The notes: generated from the sequence alone by a model not told the origin. Positions 7,230-16,830 are shown, counted from the stretch's first letter. The stretch: 32,822 nucleotides of DNA from UMGS946 sp048421225 (GCA_048421225.1 DBFNRV010000025.1:1-32822); one strand, 5' to 3'. Numbers and translations are program-made.

Positions 7230-8393
7230 ATGCTAAAGCCAACCCTGAAATGCATGCTTAGGCGGTGGCTGTCCTGCGTGTTGCTGGTTTTGCTGGTATG
7301 CGTGGGCGTGTTCGGGATGACATTGCTGGCCGGAGCGCTTGACGCGCAGAGGGCGGCGTTGGAAGAGGTATACGATGAAAGCTCAATCCGCTGTGTAATT
7401 TCTAACCTTAGCGGAACGAAAACCGACAGGCTGGAAATAAACTCGATGTATATTGATCTGTGTACCACCCTTGACAGGCATGATTTTTGCAGCTGGATTG
7501 AGCGCGTAAACCTTAAAAGAACGCTCAAATGCAATGAAGAGGGATCCAATGAGGAGATCCAGCTGGCGGGTATAAGCTATCCGGAGGCGGCGATGGAGCT
7601 GCTTCCGGAGAATGGGGCGGCGCTGAGCTTTTTCGATGGATACAGCGAGGCTATTTTTCAAACGGATCAGGCGGTGTGCATTGTGCCGGGGGCTAAGCTT
7701 TCAGGGTTAATAGCAAACGAGGGCGGCAGCAGGCAGATTTCCCTCACTTGGGGAGGGAAGACCGCAACCATGACCGTAGTTGGAGTATACTATGGGGGAA
7801 TTTCATCAGCGGTCTACTGCCCCTTTGATTACCTGTCGGAATTTCTAGCGAAGGACGAATATATCTATACGGACAGCCTGTCGTTTTCTGTTAAGGATAA
7901 CAGGACTTTGGAGGAATTCAAAGAGGAGGCCGGGAAATATTTTGCCAAGCCCAGCATTACGGCCGAGGATAAGCCGATGTATTATGCCATAACGGTATAC
8001 GATGAACTGTTTAATGAGACGGTCGCCGGAATAGAAGAAAATATAGCGGCGCTTGGCCTGCTTTTACCGGTCTTATATATAATCGCCGCGGGGATAGGCC
8101 TGCTTGCAAGCTTCTTGTATATACGGGGCAGGATCCGCGAATTTGCGGTTATGCGCTCGCTTGGGTTAAGCCGTATGGGCGTTACCGGCCTTATTTCGTT
8201 TGAACAGCTCATTATCGGAGCCGTTGGAACGGCATTGGGTATTTCCATCTGTCTCGCTTTTTTCAGCGGTACGGCAATAAAAAACGCTGTTAACGGCCTG
8301 TTGTTTACGCTTTGCTATCTTGCGGGGGCGCTTGCCGCCGTACTATGGATAACCAATGTAGATGTGTTACGCCTTCTAAAATCGGATGAATAG
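7230..8393 (+). CDS. FtsX-type ABC transporter permease (partner)
   Basis: 387 residues. Helix 1 at about 15-37, an external region to about 270, then three C-terminal helices. The cytoplasmic loop reads IREFAVMRSLGLSRMGV, the hallmark coupling loop of FtsX permeases (xREFAVxRxLG). The ribosome binding site GAGGTG overlaps the stop of the preceding permease, which indicates translational coupling and a 1:1 heterodimer. Like its partner it needs an ATPase, which is not encoded within the visible neighbourhood. Substrate cannot be named: relatives export peptides, lipoproteins or antimicrobial compounds, or control cell-wall hydrolases. Confidence 0.87.
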   Translation: MLKPTLKCMLRRWLSCVLLVLLVCVGVFGMTLLAGALDAQRAALEEVYDESSIRCVISNLSGTKTDRLEINSMYIDLCTTLDRHDFCSWIERVNLKRTLKCNEEGSNEEIQLAGISYPEAAMELLPENGAALSFFDGYSEAIFQTDQAVCIVPGAKLSGLIANEGGSRQISLTWGGKTATMTVVGVYYGGISSAVYCPFDYLSEFLAKDEYIYTDSLSFSVKDNRTLEEFKEEAGKYFAKPSITAEDKPMYYAITVYDELFNETVAGIEENIAALGLLLPVLYIIAAGIGLLASFLYIRGRIREFAVMRSLGLSRMGVTGLISFEQLIIGAVGTALGISICLAFFSGTAIKNAVNGLLFTLCYLAGALAAVLWITNVDVLRLLKSDE

Positions 8394-8937
8394 GCCGGGT
8401 ACAAGAACCTGGACAATTATAACGGCTGTTAAGCGGGAGGCCCGTTCGGCCACGGCATTCAAACTATAATGGTAATTAAAGGTGTACATTCGGTATTGTT
8501 AGTGCGATGTGTATATTATAAGCTAAAACAATTAGAACGATAAAGGGCATAATTGAATTAATATTTTTGTCTTGCGGACAGAACGTTTGTTAAGGCAACC
8601 TTGCGGGTTTTGCGGTTTTGCTCTAAATTCTAACGATGCTATTGATTATATTTGACCCATAAATACACAGCAGTGATTATACAACAGGCGTAGATACAGC
8701 GTAACCTTTTAAGTTGCTCCGTTAGCTGACCGGATGGGAGCTTAAACAGAATAAAGAGGGAAGTTGGCCATAATACCGAGCTAATATTTGTTATAAGATA
8801 TATATAACTGAAACGCTTGCAAATCGCTTCCTGTACGTCTGGCCATAAAATCTATAAAAACGGTGCAATATACGGTGACGTTTGATGCCAAAATATTAAA
8901 TGACACATAAAATTTACAATATATTTTGTTGGATAAA
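8394..8937. other. Gene-free AT-rich region
   Basis: About 540 nt between the permease operon and the Rrf2 regulator promoter. No frame with a ribosome binding site and coding character was found, and no clear terminator follows the permease genes. An inverted repeat CAAAATAT / ATATTTTG lies near 8889-8928 and could be a regulator site, but nothing else supports that. Confidence 0.45.
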
Positions 8938-8966
8938 TTGATTTTTAGATATATTTGGAATATTTT
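8938..8966 (+). promoter_or_regulatory. Candidate promoter of the Rrf2 regulator
   Basis: TTGATT (8938-8943), 17-nt spacer, TATTTT (8961-8966). The resulting leader of about 120 nt contains a weak hairpin followed by T8 at 9014-9021. Confidence 0.35.
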
Positions 8967-9092
8967 ATAGCTGGAACTAATCTAATGTTGCCGATGTATT
9001 TGTTTCGGTGCGCTTTTTTTTGTTCCAAAGTATTGCTGTGCGTATCACTTTGTCGGCCTGACGGGAGAGGTCGGAGAGCAGGGAGGAAAAAC

Positions 9093-9542
9093 ATGCTGTT
9101 ATGTATTACGACGGACTATGCGATTCGGTGCATGCTGCAACTGGCAACTTGCAACGGGATTTGCATAGCGGCAGACGTGGCGGAGGCCATGTCGATTCCG
9201 CTGTCGAATCTGCGTAAGGTTATCCGGCTGCTGAAAAAGGCGGATTTGATCGAAACGCATCAGGGTAAAAATGGTGGAATCCTTCTTAAGCGCCGCAGCG
9301 AAGAGATTACGTTGAAAGACATTATGGTTGCTATGGGGGAAGACACCCATATCAATCGCTGTGTGAAGGAGGATCATTTTTGTAACAGGAATGCTGTTGG
9401 AAAATGCCCCGTGCATAAGTTGTACGATGATCTTCAGCGGAGGATTGACGCTACCCTGGAGATTACCTTGAAACAGGTTATAACCTCAGAATTTGAATCA
9501 GAGGATTTGAGTAAAGCGGTTTTAGAAAAAGTTAAAAAGTGA
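9093..9542 (+). CDS. Rrf2-family transcriptional regulator with three cysteines
   Basis: 149 residues. Residues 1-65 are the winged helix-turn-helix typical of Rrf2 proteins (TTDYAIRCMLQLA start, a recognition helix near 35-48, and GKNGGILL in the wing). Cys90, Cys97 and Cys105 occupy the region where IscR and NsrR bind an iron-sulfur cluster, although the spacing here is X6 and X7. The protein could therefore sense iron-sulfur status, nitric oxide or oxygen. The start is ATG 9093 after GGGAGG; a longer in-frame reading from 8955 would add an unrelated hydrophobic segment and is rejected. It is the first gene before the pilus operon, 145 nt away in the same direction, and no clear promoter lies in that gap, so it may be co-transcribed with and control the pilus genes (inference). 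Confidence 0.87.
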   Translation: MLLCITTDYAIRCMLQLATCNGICIAADVAEAMSIPLSNLRKVIRLLKKADLIETHQGKNGGILLKRRSEEITLKDIMVAMGEDTHINRCVKEDHFCNRNAVGKCPVHKLYDDLQRRIDATLEITLKQVITSEFESEDLSKAVLEKVKK

Positions 9543-9558
9543 AATGTGGGCATAAATC

Positions 9559-9666
9559 CCGTCCATAAAAAAATCGGACGGCGGGTACCCCACTGTGCGG
9601 CGTTCTTACAGAATACCCCATTGCCTCTGCGGCCCGCTTTTACGGCCTGGGGGGAGGCGCGTAAAA
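9559..9666 (+). other. Two hairpins between the Rrf2 gene and the pilus operon
   Basis: First: CCGTCC (9559-9564) pairs with GGACGG (9576-9581). Second: TTTTACGGCCT (9638-9648) pairs with AGGC-G-CGTAAAA (9655-9666) around a G6 loop, with one bulge. Neither has a T-run on the plus strand, so they are more likely RNA structure or processing sites than terminators. The second ends 22 nt before the signal peptidase start. Confidence 0.4.
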
Positions 9667-9687
9667 AATTAGCGGGAAGATTGAAGG

Positions 9688-10269
9688 ATGAATGAAAGGA
9701 CACGGCAAGCCGAACCACCGGAAGAAGACGCCCTGAACAGCTCCGCTTTAGAAACAAATAGGCCGCGCAATAAAAGGTGGCTGCGCAGGCTGGGCGCCGC
9801 TGCGCTGCTGGCGTCCGTTATCTATTTATTGTTCGGCGTAATTTTCGGCGTCGCGCTTGTGAAGGGCGATTCGATGGAACCGAATTTTACGGGTCGCAAC
9901 GTGGTTGTGTTCCTGCGATTGGGACGCCCAAAACGGGGCGACGCCGTGATTTTCACAACCTCCAGCGATAAAACGCTGATCAGGCGCGTTGTAGCAATAG
10001 AGGGCGACGTCGTCGGGATGAGTAAAAATACAGGAACCGTTCTGATTAACGGGGAGGCGGAGGACGGAGCGCCTGTACAGGCCGGCACGTATCCGGTAAG
10101 CGAAACGATAGAATATGAGTTTACTGTGCCGCCGGAAACGGTGTATGTTCTTGGGGACAATCGGGAGACGGCGGTGGACTCCAGGCACTTTGGCGCGGTA
10201 AACGAGCGCCGAATTATGGGAAAAGTTATCTTCGATTTCAGGTTACTATCGGCAAAGGCAGGCGAATAA
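9688..10269 (+). CDS. Pilus-linked signal peptidase I homologue with Lys-to-Arg at the catalytic base
   Basis: 193 residues. A cytoplasmic N-terminal tail of about 33 residues precedes one membrane helix (about 37-57). The signal peptidase I boxes follow in order: GDSMEPNF with nucleophile Ser62, RGDAVIF, LIRRVVAIEGD, and VLGDNRETAVDSR. In typical bacterial enzymes the third box is (Y/L)IKRVVG, with Lys as general base. Here that position is Arg99 (codon AGG at 9982-9984). The enzyme may be inactive or use Arg or another Lys; streptococcal SipA proteins of pilus loci are a precedent for signal-peptidase-like proteins that lack catalytic residues yet are needed for pilus assembly. It is the first gene of the pilus operon. 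Start ATG 9688 has only a weak GGGAAGA site upstream. Confidence 0.87.
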   Translation: MNERTRQAEPPEEDALNSSALETNRPRNKRWLRRLGAAALLASVIYLLFGVIFGVALVKGDSMEPNFTGRNVVVFLRLGRPKRGDAVIFTTSSDKTLIRRVVAIEGDVVGMSKNTGTVLINGEAEDGAPVQAGTYPVSETIEYEFTVPPETVYVLGDNRETAVDSRHFGAVNERRIMGKVIFDFRLLSAKAGE

Positions 10270-10285
10270 AGGATTGAAACAAACA

Positions 10286-13200
10286 ATGCTGAAAAACTTA
10301 TTTTACAGGATATTCAGCGTCTTGGTGGCGGTGATCATGGTTTTGGCCGCCATGGCTCCGGCTACGGCGGTTGATATCGGCGGTTACGCTGTAAGCGTAG
10401 AACTGGTGGCCGAAAACGGTACTGTATACAATATGGGGAGCAGCGGCGACTTGACGTTTAGAGTGGGCGTCAATTCTCCAAACCAAAACGGCACTGCGGA
10501 TATACGTATAAATATTGACGACGACAATGTAATTCTGCCGGACTTTGAAAATGGCTCGAGTATTCCGCTTGGAGACCAGGTCATCACCCTGGAAACGGAT
10601 ATAAACACTGGAAAGCGCTATCTTCAGATACTCGGTGTGCCCAACGGAGCAACGCGTTCAGCATCGCTCCGTTTTGAATATACAAATGGTATCACAGGGC
10701 CTACAACGCTTTGCATTGATGATGAGGATATCGAGGTAACGCTTAACAACATTGAAGGGACAACAATCATTAAAAAGGGCGATTCACTCAGCTTTGTTGC
10801 CGCGTTTTACTGGAGTCCCGTTATAAAAACGGAGAGCAGCGGAACGATTACGGTCAACGCCGATCATAGGCTGGAGGGCGGAAATATTAACTATCGCGTC
10901 AATGCCTCCTCCTACAATAATTCGGGCTCTGCCGACATCCATACCAAGGAGTACACACTGATCGACACCTTGACGCTGCCGGAGGGCCTGACCTTTCCAA
11001 CGGGCGAATTCCACATGGATTATAACCAGGGGACAGCGTCGGCAATTATATACAAAGGCGATGCAAGAATCGCTGAATTCAGCAGGGACTTTATGGACGA
11101 TTTGGTAGGAATATCGAACGTGCAGCTGCTGGACGCTACGGACAATTCCATTAAGATAGTTTTTACCTGCACCCGGCCTGAGGGCGACGACGGCACAAAG
11201 GAGCTGTATAACCCGAGTATTTCGGCAACTATCTATACTGCGCCGCTTGTGGTAGCAGACTCGCTGCTGGAGGGAAGCTCTCCGCAGATTGCCAACAATG
11301 TGGACTTTGAGGCGGTCGCGCTGATAACTCCCTATAATGTTTCCGAACTAAACAGCACTACACATGAGCTTGAGATAGACCCTGTTAATGTCAGCTCGGA
11401 ATGCCATAGAAGCTCCGCTCGGGTTTCCACGCCCATACAGATTCCAGAACCGGCTTATGAACTGACAAAGGGCTTGGCTACAGCCACAGTAGATCCCGAT
11501 ACAGGGCTTACAACGCTTTTTTACGGCCTGTCGGTCAGTAATACCGGCGTAATGCCCATAACGCTGGACATTACGGATACCTTGCCTGAGGGTATGACCT
11601 TTGTGGACGGGCAATCCTTTTCAGGCGCGGTTACCGGCTCCGGCTCAACGCTTATAGGAACGATAGGAACGACGGATGGCGGACGACAGACAGTAACCTG
11701 GGGACAGGTCGATATTCCGGTAAACGGTATGTTTACCGCCTCTTTGCAGACCGAGATTCCCGCTAACTCTCAACCAGGTTCCTATGTTAACACACTTTCG
11801 GCTACGCTAACCGGTACGGATCGGACCAAGGAGCAGACGCATACATATGAGTATGAGGCGCCAAGGGCCGACTTTATCCTGGACAAGTCGCACACGGCGC
11901 ATTCAGGGCAGGATAATACAACGGTTTTTGAAGGCGGAAGGGTTACCTATAACATTAAGATAGAAAGCACTGGGAATCTGAGGCTGGATTTGAGCAGAGT
12001 GTTTGACGCGTGTCCAAATGAAATGCGAATTGATCCCGACTCGTTTACGATGAACGGGGAACCGGTTGATAAGGATCAAGTAACCATAACGCAAGGGGAG
12101 AATAACCAAACGGTCCAACTTCCGCTGCCCGAGGGCGGATTAAGAAAGGGCGAAACGGTTGTATACACCTATGAAGCGACGCTGAAGAATGACAGCGGTT
12201 TGCGGGCGGGTGATCATATCGTCAATACGGTTACGGCTGAAACGAACGCGGGCAATGCAAGCGACACGGATACGCTCATTGTGCGTGACAGGACCACAAA
12301 TCTGAGCGCTGAAAAGAAAAGGGGCGAGGCCGTCTTTGTAAGCGGCAATACCTATGCGGTAGACTATAGCATACAAGTGGCCAACGTGGGCGACGCCATG
12401 AGCTCGGGCGCCGTAATTGAGCTGACCGATACTATGGAAGGCGCTCTGTACATCGATCCGGACAGCTTTACCATTGCTTTTACAAACTCGAATGGAACTA
12501 CCTCGACAATAATACCCAGAGTTGAACCCCATACACAGGCGGACGGCGGCACGGATTATATAATCAAATGGGATTTAAGCGATATGCCGGCCTATGAGAT
12601 CGGCGGCGACGCACCGGTGTTCACCTATTCCTACACGGCATATGTGGATATTAAAGAGGGTGAAATCGTTAATATCAAAAACGGGCTGTTGATGGGCGGC
12701 AGCTCGTCGGGCGTGGCGGTCCCCGACGAAGAGGCGCTGACGCCGGCCCCTGGGGCGACAAAGGTGATTAACTGGACCACCTGTTCTTCGGCCAGGAGCC
12801 AAAGCCATACGATTTCAGGCCAGAATTATTCAAAGGCGCGTTATGTCCATTCAGGCGATACGATTGGCTATCAGATGACCTTTACCAACACCGGCACGCT
12901 TGAAATGATCCATTCTCTAATCACCGATACCCTCCCCGTTGGACTGATCTACAACGGGCTTGGGTATGAGTGGAAGCCAAAGGATGATGTGAGTGATCAG
13001 GCGAATGGCTATATTGATTCCATCTCCATAACCTCTACAGGTTTTGGTGGAAATATGACCTTTGGCTATGCGCTCAAACATTTAGGTACTGCCGGCACGC
13101 AGCTGGTAATTTCCTACGATGCGGAGGACGCCGCTAAAGGAAGCCCCGATGGCTTTACGTTCCCTTCGGGAGCTACGATCACGGTCAATGTGCGGCTGCG

Positions 13201-16200
13201 CTATCCCAGCGGAGAAACCTACAACAATCACTTTTTAACCTATAATCACACAACGTATAGCTACTCCGCGCCGGCCAATCCCTTCGTAAACAGGGCGACG
13301 CTCACCGGAGCGGACAGGGGCGGGAATACCTACTCGGTTTCGGACCATGCCGACGTGCGTACGCGGCCCAACAACATGAACGTAACGAAGATAGGCGACG
13401 ACGCCATGCTTAGGGCAGGCGAGACGGTTACCTTTACCTTCAAAGGAGGCTATACCAGTAACCTGCAATATTTCACGCAAAACGGCGCCGCTACGGATGT
13501 TACGCTGGAAGAGGACCTTACGCCGTTTAAAGACTCCTTTGAGCTGGTGGCGTATAATCCAGGGCGTTTCGACGGATATAATGGCTACAGTCTGAACGGA
13601 GATGCGTTGAACCGGACAAAGGGCAGCTATACTCTTGAAATTCCAGGCCACGCGCCCCTAACCCGGACGCTGGACCAGACTACGCGGATGGTCACGCTGG
13701 CAGAGCCGCTTGATCTTTCCGCCTTTTCCGATGATGAGCTGAAAGTTATCTGGAGGTTTGGCGATATCAGCGACCTGTGGATATCGAGCGCCGGGGGCCT
13801 TGAGAGCAACTGGCCCAGCGTAACGCTCCGCGCCAAAGAGGATGTGCAGACACAGAGCTTTACCAACGTGGCGACAATCACCTATGACCGAATACGCGCC
13901 GCCCACGGCACGGCTGACATCACCGTTATTGCGGACGACAGGCTCGGCAAATCCGCCACTAGGAACAGCGCTGACGGCGTAATTCTTGACGGAACGATAA
14001 ATAACGACAATATAGCCGAGCGGCTTCAGGTGGGAGACATTGTCGCCTTCACACTTGAGTATGCCAATACCTCCGAAGCGCCGGAGATATATACGGCGGC
14101 GGAACCGCTTACGCTTATCGACATTATGACGACAAACGGTCTTTCGGTGTATTCATCAGACGTGGAGTTTGAGCATATTCCCGCGGATGAAGGGGCGGAT
14201 GACAGCGTGGTACTAATCTCCCCCCATGTCATGGAGGTCTCGGAGGAGGATATTGCATCCGCCACGGCGAAGCGCACGGAATTCAAGATTTCAGGTACTT
14301 TGCAGCCTGGCGACGTCGTCGGTATCCGCTATCGGGTAAGGATCGGCGAAGGGTTCATGAACAGCGCTTCGGATCTGCTCAAACGGCAGGGCGAGTATCA
14401 AAACGGCCTGCTTAATCCCGAAACTGTGAGCGGCAACCTGTCGCAGCTGCACAACTATGTATATACGATAGATGGGTCTGGAACTCGGTATTATGACGAA
14501 ACGCCATTTTACTATACTCCCGCGGGCAACAAGCTATACTTCAGCAAGGCTGTAAAGGATATCGGGCATATTACGGTAACGCCGAATGGCAATGGACATG
14601 ATTATCTTACCATAAACTCGGCTGATTACACCACACAACTGCATCAGTTAGGAAGCTCGGATCAAAATTTTATAAAGTATGTGCTGGTGATCCATAACGA
14701 CGCAAACAGCGGGGAAGATCTCGTCGTCAACAATATTACGGACGTTCTGCCGCCGAAGGTGAAGCCTATAACGGACATTAGCGGCAACCATCAGTTTATA
14801 TTGCTGAATTTTTTAAAGAACGATAATGGAATTGACAGCAACACCTCAAGGAATAATGCGTATGTTGGTACAGCAAACGCTTCAACCACCTACACAGCGG
14901 CGAACCTGGGCCAGATGCTTCTTGCGAGTCCGATTGCCAACGCCGGCTACAAGGCGGTTCCGGCCCGCGTCAACATCACAAGCCAAAGTTATACGTCAGT
15001 TACGTTTCAAATCCGGAATACTCAGAACAGCGCCGCGCTGGTGCTTAAACCCGGGGAATATACGGCGATATGCTACGGCGTATACATCGACCGGTCCGCA
15101 GATACCAGCAGTTATACAAACCAGGCTACCTTGAACGTTGAGCCGGCATCCGGCGGCGGCTGGCAGCCTGTAGGCGAGTCTCTGCAGAGCGTATTTGTAG
15201 CCCGACAGAAGGGACAGAATGCCGCGCCCGCCAATGTAGGCACCGGTACGCTGGCCAATCAAGAGGGTACGGAATTCAGGGCTGGCGTAACTATCGCAAC
15301 GCCGGTATACCGTATGCGCATGAGCAAGACCGCAAGCTCCTATTTCAAAGTGGAGGATAAGTCAAAGCTTAAGGATCCGGAATTTCTTAGAAGCTTTCTT
15401 GACGCGCGGGTCGAGGACGCGGGAACAGTGGAGGTGAATTGGGCGGAATACGGGTTATACGACATAGTGGAATGGAAGCTGACCGTAACGAATGAGAGCA
15501 CCGTAGATGTGGATGATTTTAAGCTTGTGGATATCATTCCTTATCCTCACAGGATCGTGTCCTATAGTATTGGTGGGCAGGTCTTTATCTGCATTGCTGA
15601 CGACGGGGATTATGATAAGCCGGTGGTATATCCCGGATATGTAGTAGATAAAGAGCTGCCGCATGAAATAGCAAGCCTGGGCCGGGCCAATCAGGAGGCG
15701 ACGGGTGATGCATTCCTTTTAAGGCCGCAGGAAACGGTTGAAGTGTATATCTATACCTATTATGATCCGGATGCGCCTGTTAGCTATTCAAGCGTCACGA
15801 ACAGGGCGCAGGTAACCACTATGGGCGGCAAGATTTTCACTAATATATTGGACAGCAACCCCATACTGGACAGCGGAGGACAGATCGTAGGAGCAACACA
15901 GAGCGCCGCGGTCAATCCGGCGTACAGCGCGCTCGTTTCATCATATAAGTCGGTCAGCTATACCGATGAAAACGGAACGCAGACGGCATTTGGGTATAAC
16001 AGCGGTATGGACCGTGTGGTAACGGCCGGAGGGCGCGGCGACACGGTGCGGTATACGCTGTCCATACGCAACGAGGATAATAAAAACGATATGCGGAAAT
16101 TGACGGTTATCGACAATCTGCCCGTTCCCGGCGATTATGGCGTCATCAACCTTGCTTTAGAGCGTGAAAGCGCATTTACCATAGATATGGCCGAAAATTC

Positions 16201-16795
16201 TGATATCCGCGTTGAGGTTAAGAGGACAGACGACGGCGAGGAGGCATGGAGGCCGCTAATCAAGTCCAATGTGCGGCTCAGCGAGGTGGACAATATGCAG
16301 CAAGACGAGTACCTGGTTCTTTATACCAACCATCCGAGGCATGAGGGAAGCGACCCTGTTTTGGTGTGGCATTTTGACACCAATGACGTGGAAACCCACT
16401 GGTTTACAGATCCTTTTAATATGGATCCGGCCTATGGTTCCCGTATCACATCGGTGCTCTTCTACATACCGACGGCCATGAAAGCCGGCATGGAGCTGCG
16501 GATATCCTTTGACTGCACGATTCAAAACGACGCCTGGAAGGACAGCATTGCCTGGAACTCCTTTGGCTATAGGTATCAACAAGTCGTTGCTGCCGAAGAG
16601 CCTGATGAGAACGCGGCGCTCATTTATGCGGAGCCCGCCAAGGTGGGCGTAACAATCGGCGGTCCCGCATACAGCCTGCCCGTAGTAGGCGGCGCGGGCA
16701 TTAATTCCTATTTCCGGGCGGGCAGCGCCCTTATAACCCTGGGTACCCTGTGTCTGGTATTCAGGATACGCCGTAAACGGCGTAGGTATATATAA
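10286..16795 (+). CDS. Very large DUF11-type surface protein, putative pilus tip adhesin
   Basis: About 2,170 residues. An N-terminal signal peptide (residues 1-30, ending APATAV) is followed by at least nine beta-sandwich units of the DUF11 / isopeptide type, recognisable by NxG then DxLPxG patterns near residues 420, 565, 700, 870, 1035, 1250, 1465, 1730 and 1920. Examples are NTGVMPITLDITDTLPEGM and NTGTLEMIHSLITDTLPVG. The C-terminus has a sorting signal: LPVVGGAG, a hydrophobic helix, then RIRRKRRR. The motif has Val where Thr is usual, yet it mirrors LPGTGGAG of the major pilin. It starts just after the signal peptidase gene. ATG 10286 is preferred, 12 nt after AAAGGA; the TTG at 10274 touches that site. 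Size and position suggest the tip or adhesive subunit; the ligand is unknown. Confidence 0.85.
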   Translation: MLKNLFYRIFSVLVAVIMVLAAMAPATAVDIGGYAVSVELVAENGTVYNMGSSGDLTFRVGVNSPNQNGTADIRINIDDDNVILPDFENGSSIPLGDQVITLETDINTGKRYLQILGVPNGATRSASLRFEYTNGITGPTTLCIDDEDIEVTLNNIEGTTIIKKGDSLSFVAAFYWSPVIKTESSGTITVNADHRLEGGNINYRVNASSYNNSGSADIHTKEYTLIDTLTLPEGLTFPTGEFHMDYNQGTASAIIYKGDARIAEFSRDFMDDLVGISNVQLLDATDNSIKIVFTCTRPEGDDGTKELYNPSISATIYTAPLVVADSLLEGSSPQIANNVDFEAVALITPYNVSELNSTTHELEIDPVNVSSECHRSSARVSTPIQIPEPAYELTKGLATATVDPDTGLTTLFYGLSVSNTGVMPITLDITDTLPEGMTFVDGQSFSGAVTGSGSTLIGTIGTTDGGRQTVTWGQVDIPVNGMFTASLQTEIPANSQPGSYVNTLSATLTGTDRTKEQTHTYEYEAPRADFILDKSHTAHSGQDNTTVFEGGRVTYNIKIESTGNLRLDLSRVFDACPNEMRIDPDSFTMNGEPVDKDQVTITQGENNQTVQLPLPEGGLRKGETVVYTYEATLKNDSGLRAGDHIVNTVTAETNAGNASDTDTLIVRDRTTNLSAEKKRGEAVFVSGNTYAVDYSIQVANVGDAMSSGAVIELTDTMEGALYIDPDSFTIAFTNSNGTTSTIIPRVEPHTQADGGTDYIIKWDLSDMPAYEIGGDAPVFTYSYTAYVDIKEGEIVNIKNGLLMGGSSSGVAVPDEEALTPAPGATKVINWTTCSSARSQSHTISGQNYSKARYVHSGDTIGYQMTFTNTGTLEMIHSLITDTLPVGLIYNGLGYEWKPKDDVSDQANGYIDSISITSTGFGGNMTFGYALKHLGTAGTQLVISYDAEDAAKGSPDGFTFPSGATITVNVRLRYPSGETYNNHFLTYNHTTYSYSAPANPFVNRATLTGADRGGNTYSVSDHADVRTRPNNMNVTKIGDDAMLRAGETVTFTFKGGYTSNLQYFTQNGAATDVTLEEDLTPFKDSFELVAYNPGRFDGYNGYSLNGDALNRTKGSYTLEIPGHAPLTRTLDQTTRMVTLAEPLDLSAFSDDELKVIWRFGDISDLWISSAGGLESNWPSVTLRAKEDVQTQSFTNVATITYDRIRAAHGTADITVIADDRLGKSATRNSADGVILDGTINNDNIAERLQVGDIVAFTLEYANTSEAPEIYTAAEPLTLIDIMTTNGLSVYSSDVEFEHIPADEGADDSVVLISPHVMEVSEEDIASATAKRTEFKISGTLQPGDVVGIRYRVRIGEGFMNSASDLLKRQGEYQNGLLNPETVSGNLSQLHNYVYTIDGSGTRYYDETPFYYTPAGNKLYFSKAVKDIGHITVTPNGNGHDYLTINSADYTTQLHQLGSSDQNFIKYVLVIHNDANSGEDLVVNNITDVLPPKVKPITDISGNHQFILLNFLKNDNGIDSNTSRNNAYVGTANASTTYTAANLGQMLLASPIANAGYKAVPARVNITSQSYTSVTFQIRNTQNSAALVLKPGEYTAICYGVYIDRSADTSSYTNQATLNVEPASGGGWQPVGESLQSVFVARQKGQNAAPANVGTGTLANQEGTEFRAGVTIATPVYRMRMSKTASSYFKVEDKSKLKDPEFLRSFLDARVEDAGTVEVNWAEYGLYDIVEWKLTVTNESTVDVDDFKLVDIIPYPHRIVSYSIGGQVFICIADDGDYDKPVVYPGYVVDKELPHEIASLGRANQEATGDAFLLRPQETVEVYIYTYYDPDAPVSYSSVTNRAQVTTMGGKIFTNILDSNPILDSGGQIVGATQSAAVNPAYSALVSSYKSVSYTDENGTQTAFGYNSGMDRVVTAGGRGDTVRYTLSIRNEDNKNDMRKLTVIDNLPVPGDYGVINLALERESAFTIDMAENSDIRVEVKRTDDGEEAWRPLIKSNVRLSEVDNMQQDEYLVLYTNHPRHEGSDPVLVWHFDTNDVETHWFTDPFNMDPAYGSRITSVLFYIPTAMKAGMELRISFDCTIQNDAWKDSIAWNSFGYRYQQVVAAEEPDENAALIYAEPAKVGVTIGGPAYSLPVVGGAGINSYFRAGSALITLGTLCLVFRIRRKRRRYI

Positions 16796-16830
16796 AAAAG
16801 CGTTAATCAAAATTCTGGAGGAAAAAGATT

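Noticed and set aside
8955..9092. N-terminal extension of the Rrf2 regulator with a hydrophobic segment
   Set aside because: A strong GGGAGG site precedes ATG 9093, which gives the normal Rrf2 N-terminus. The extension has no ribosome binding site and includes the leader T-run.
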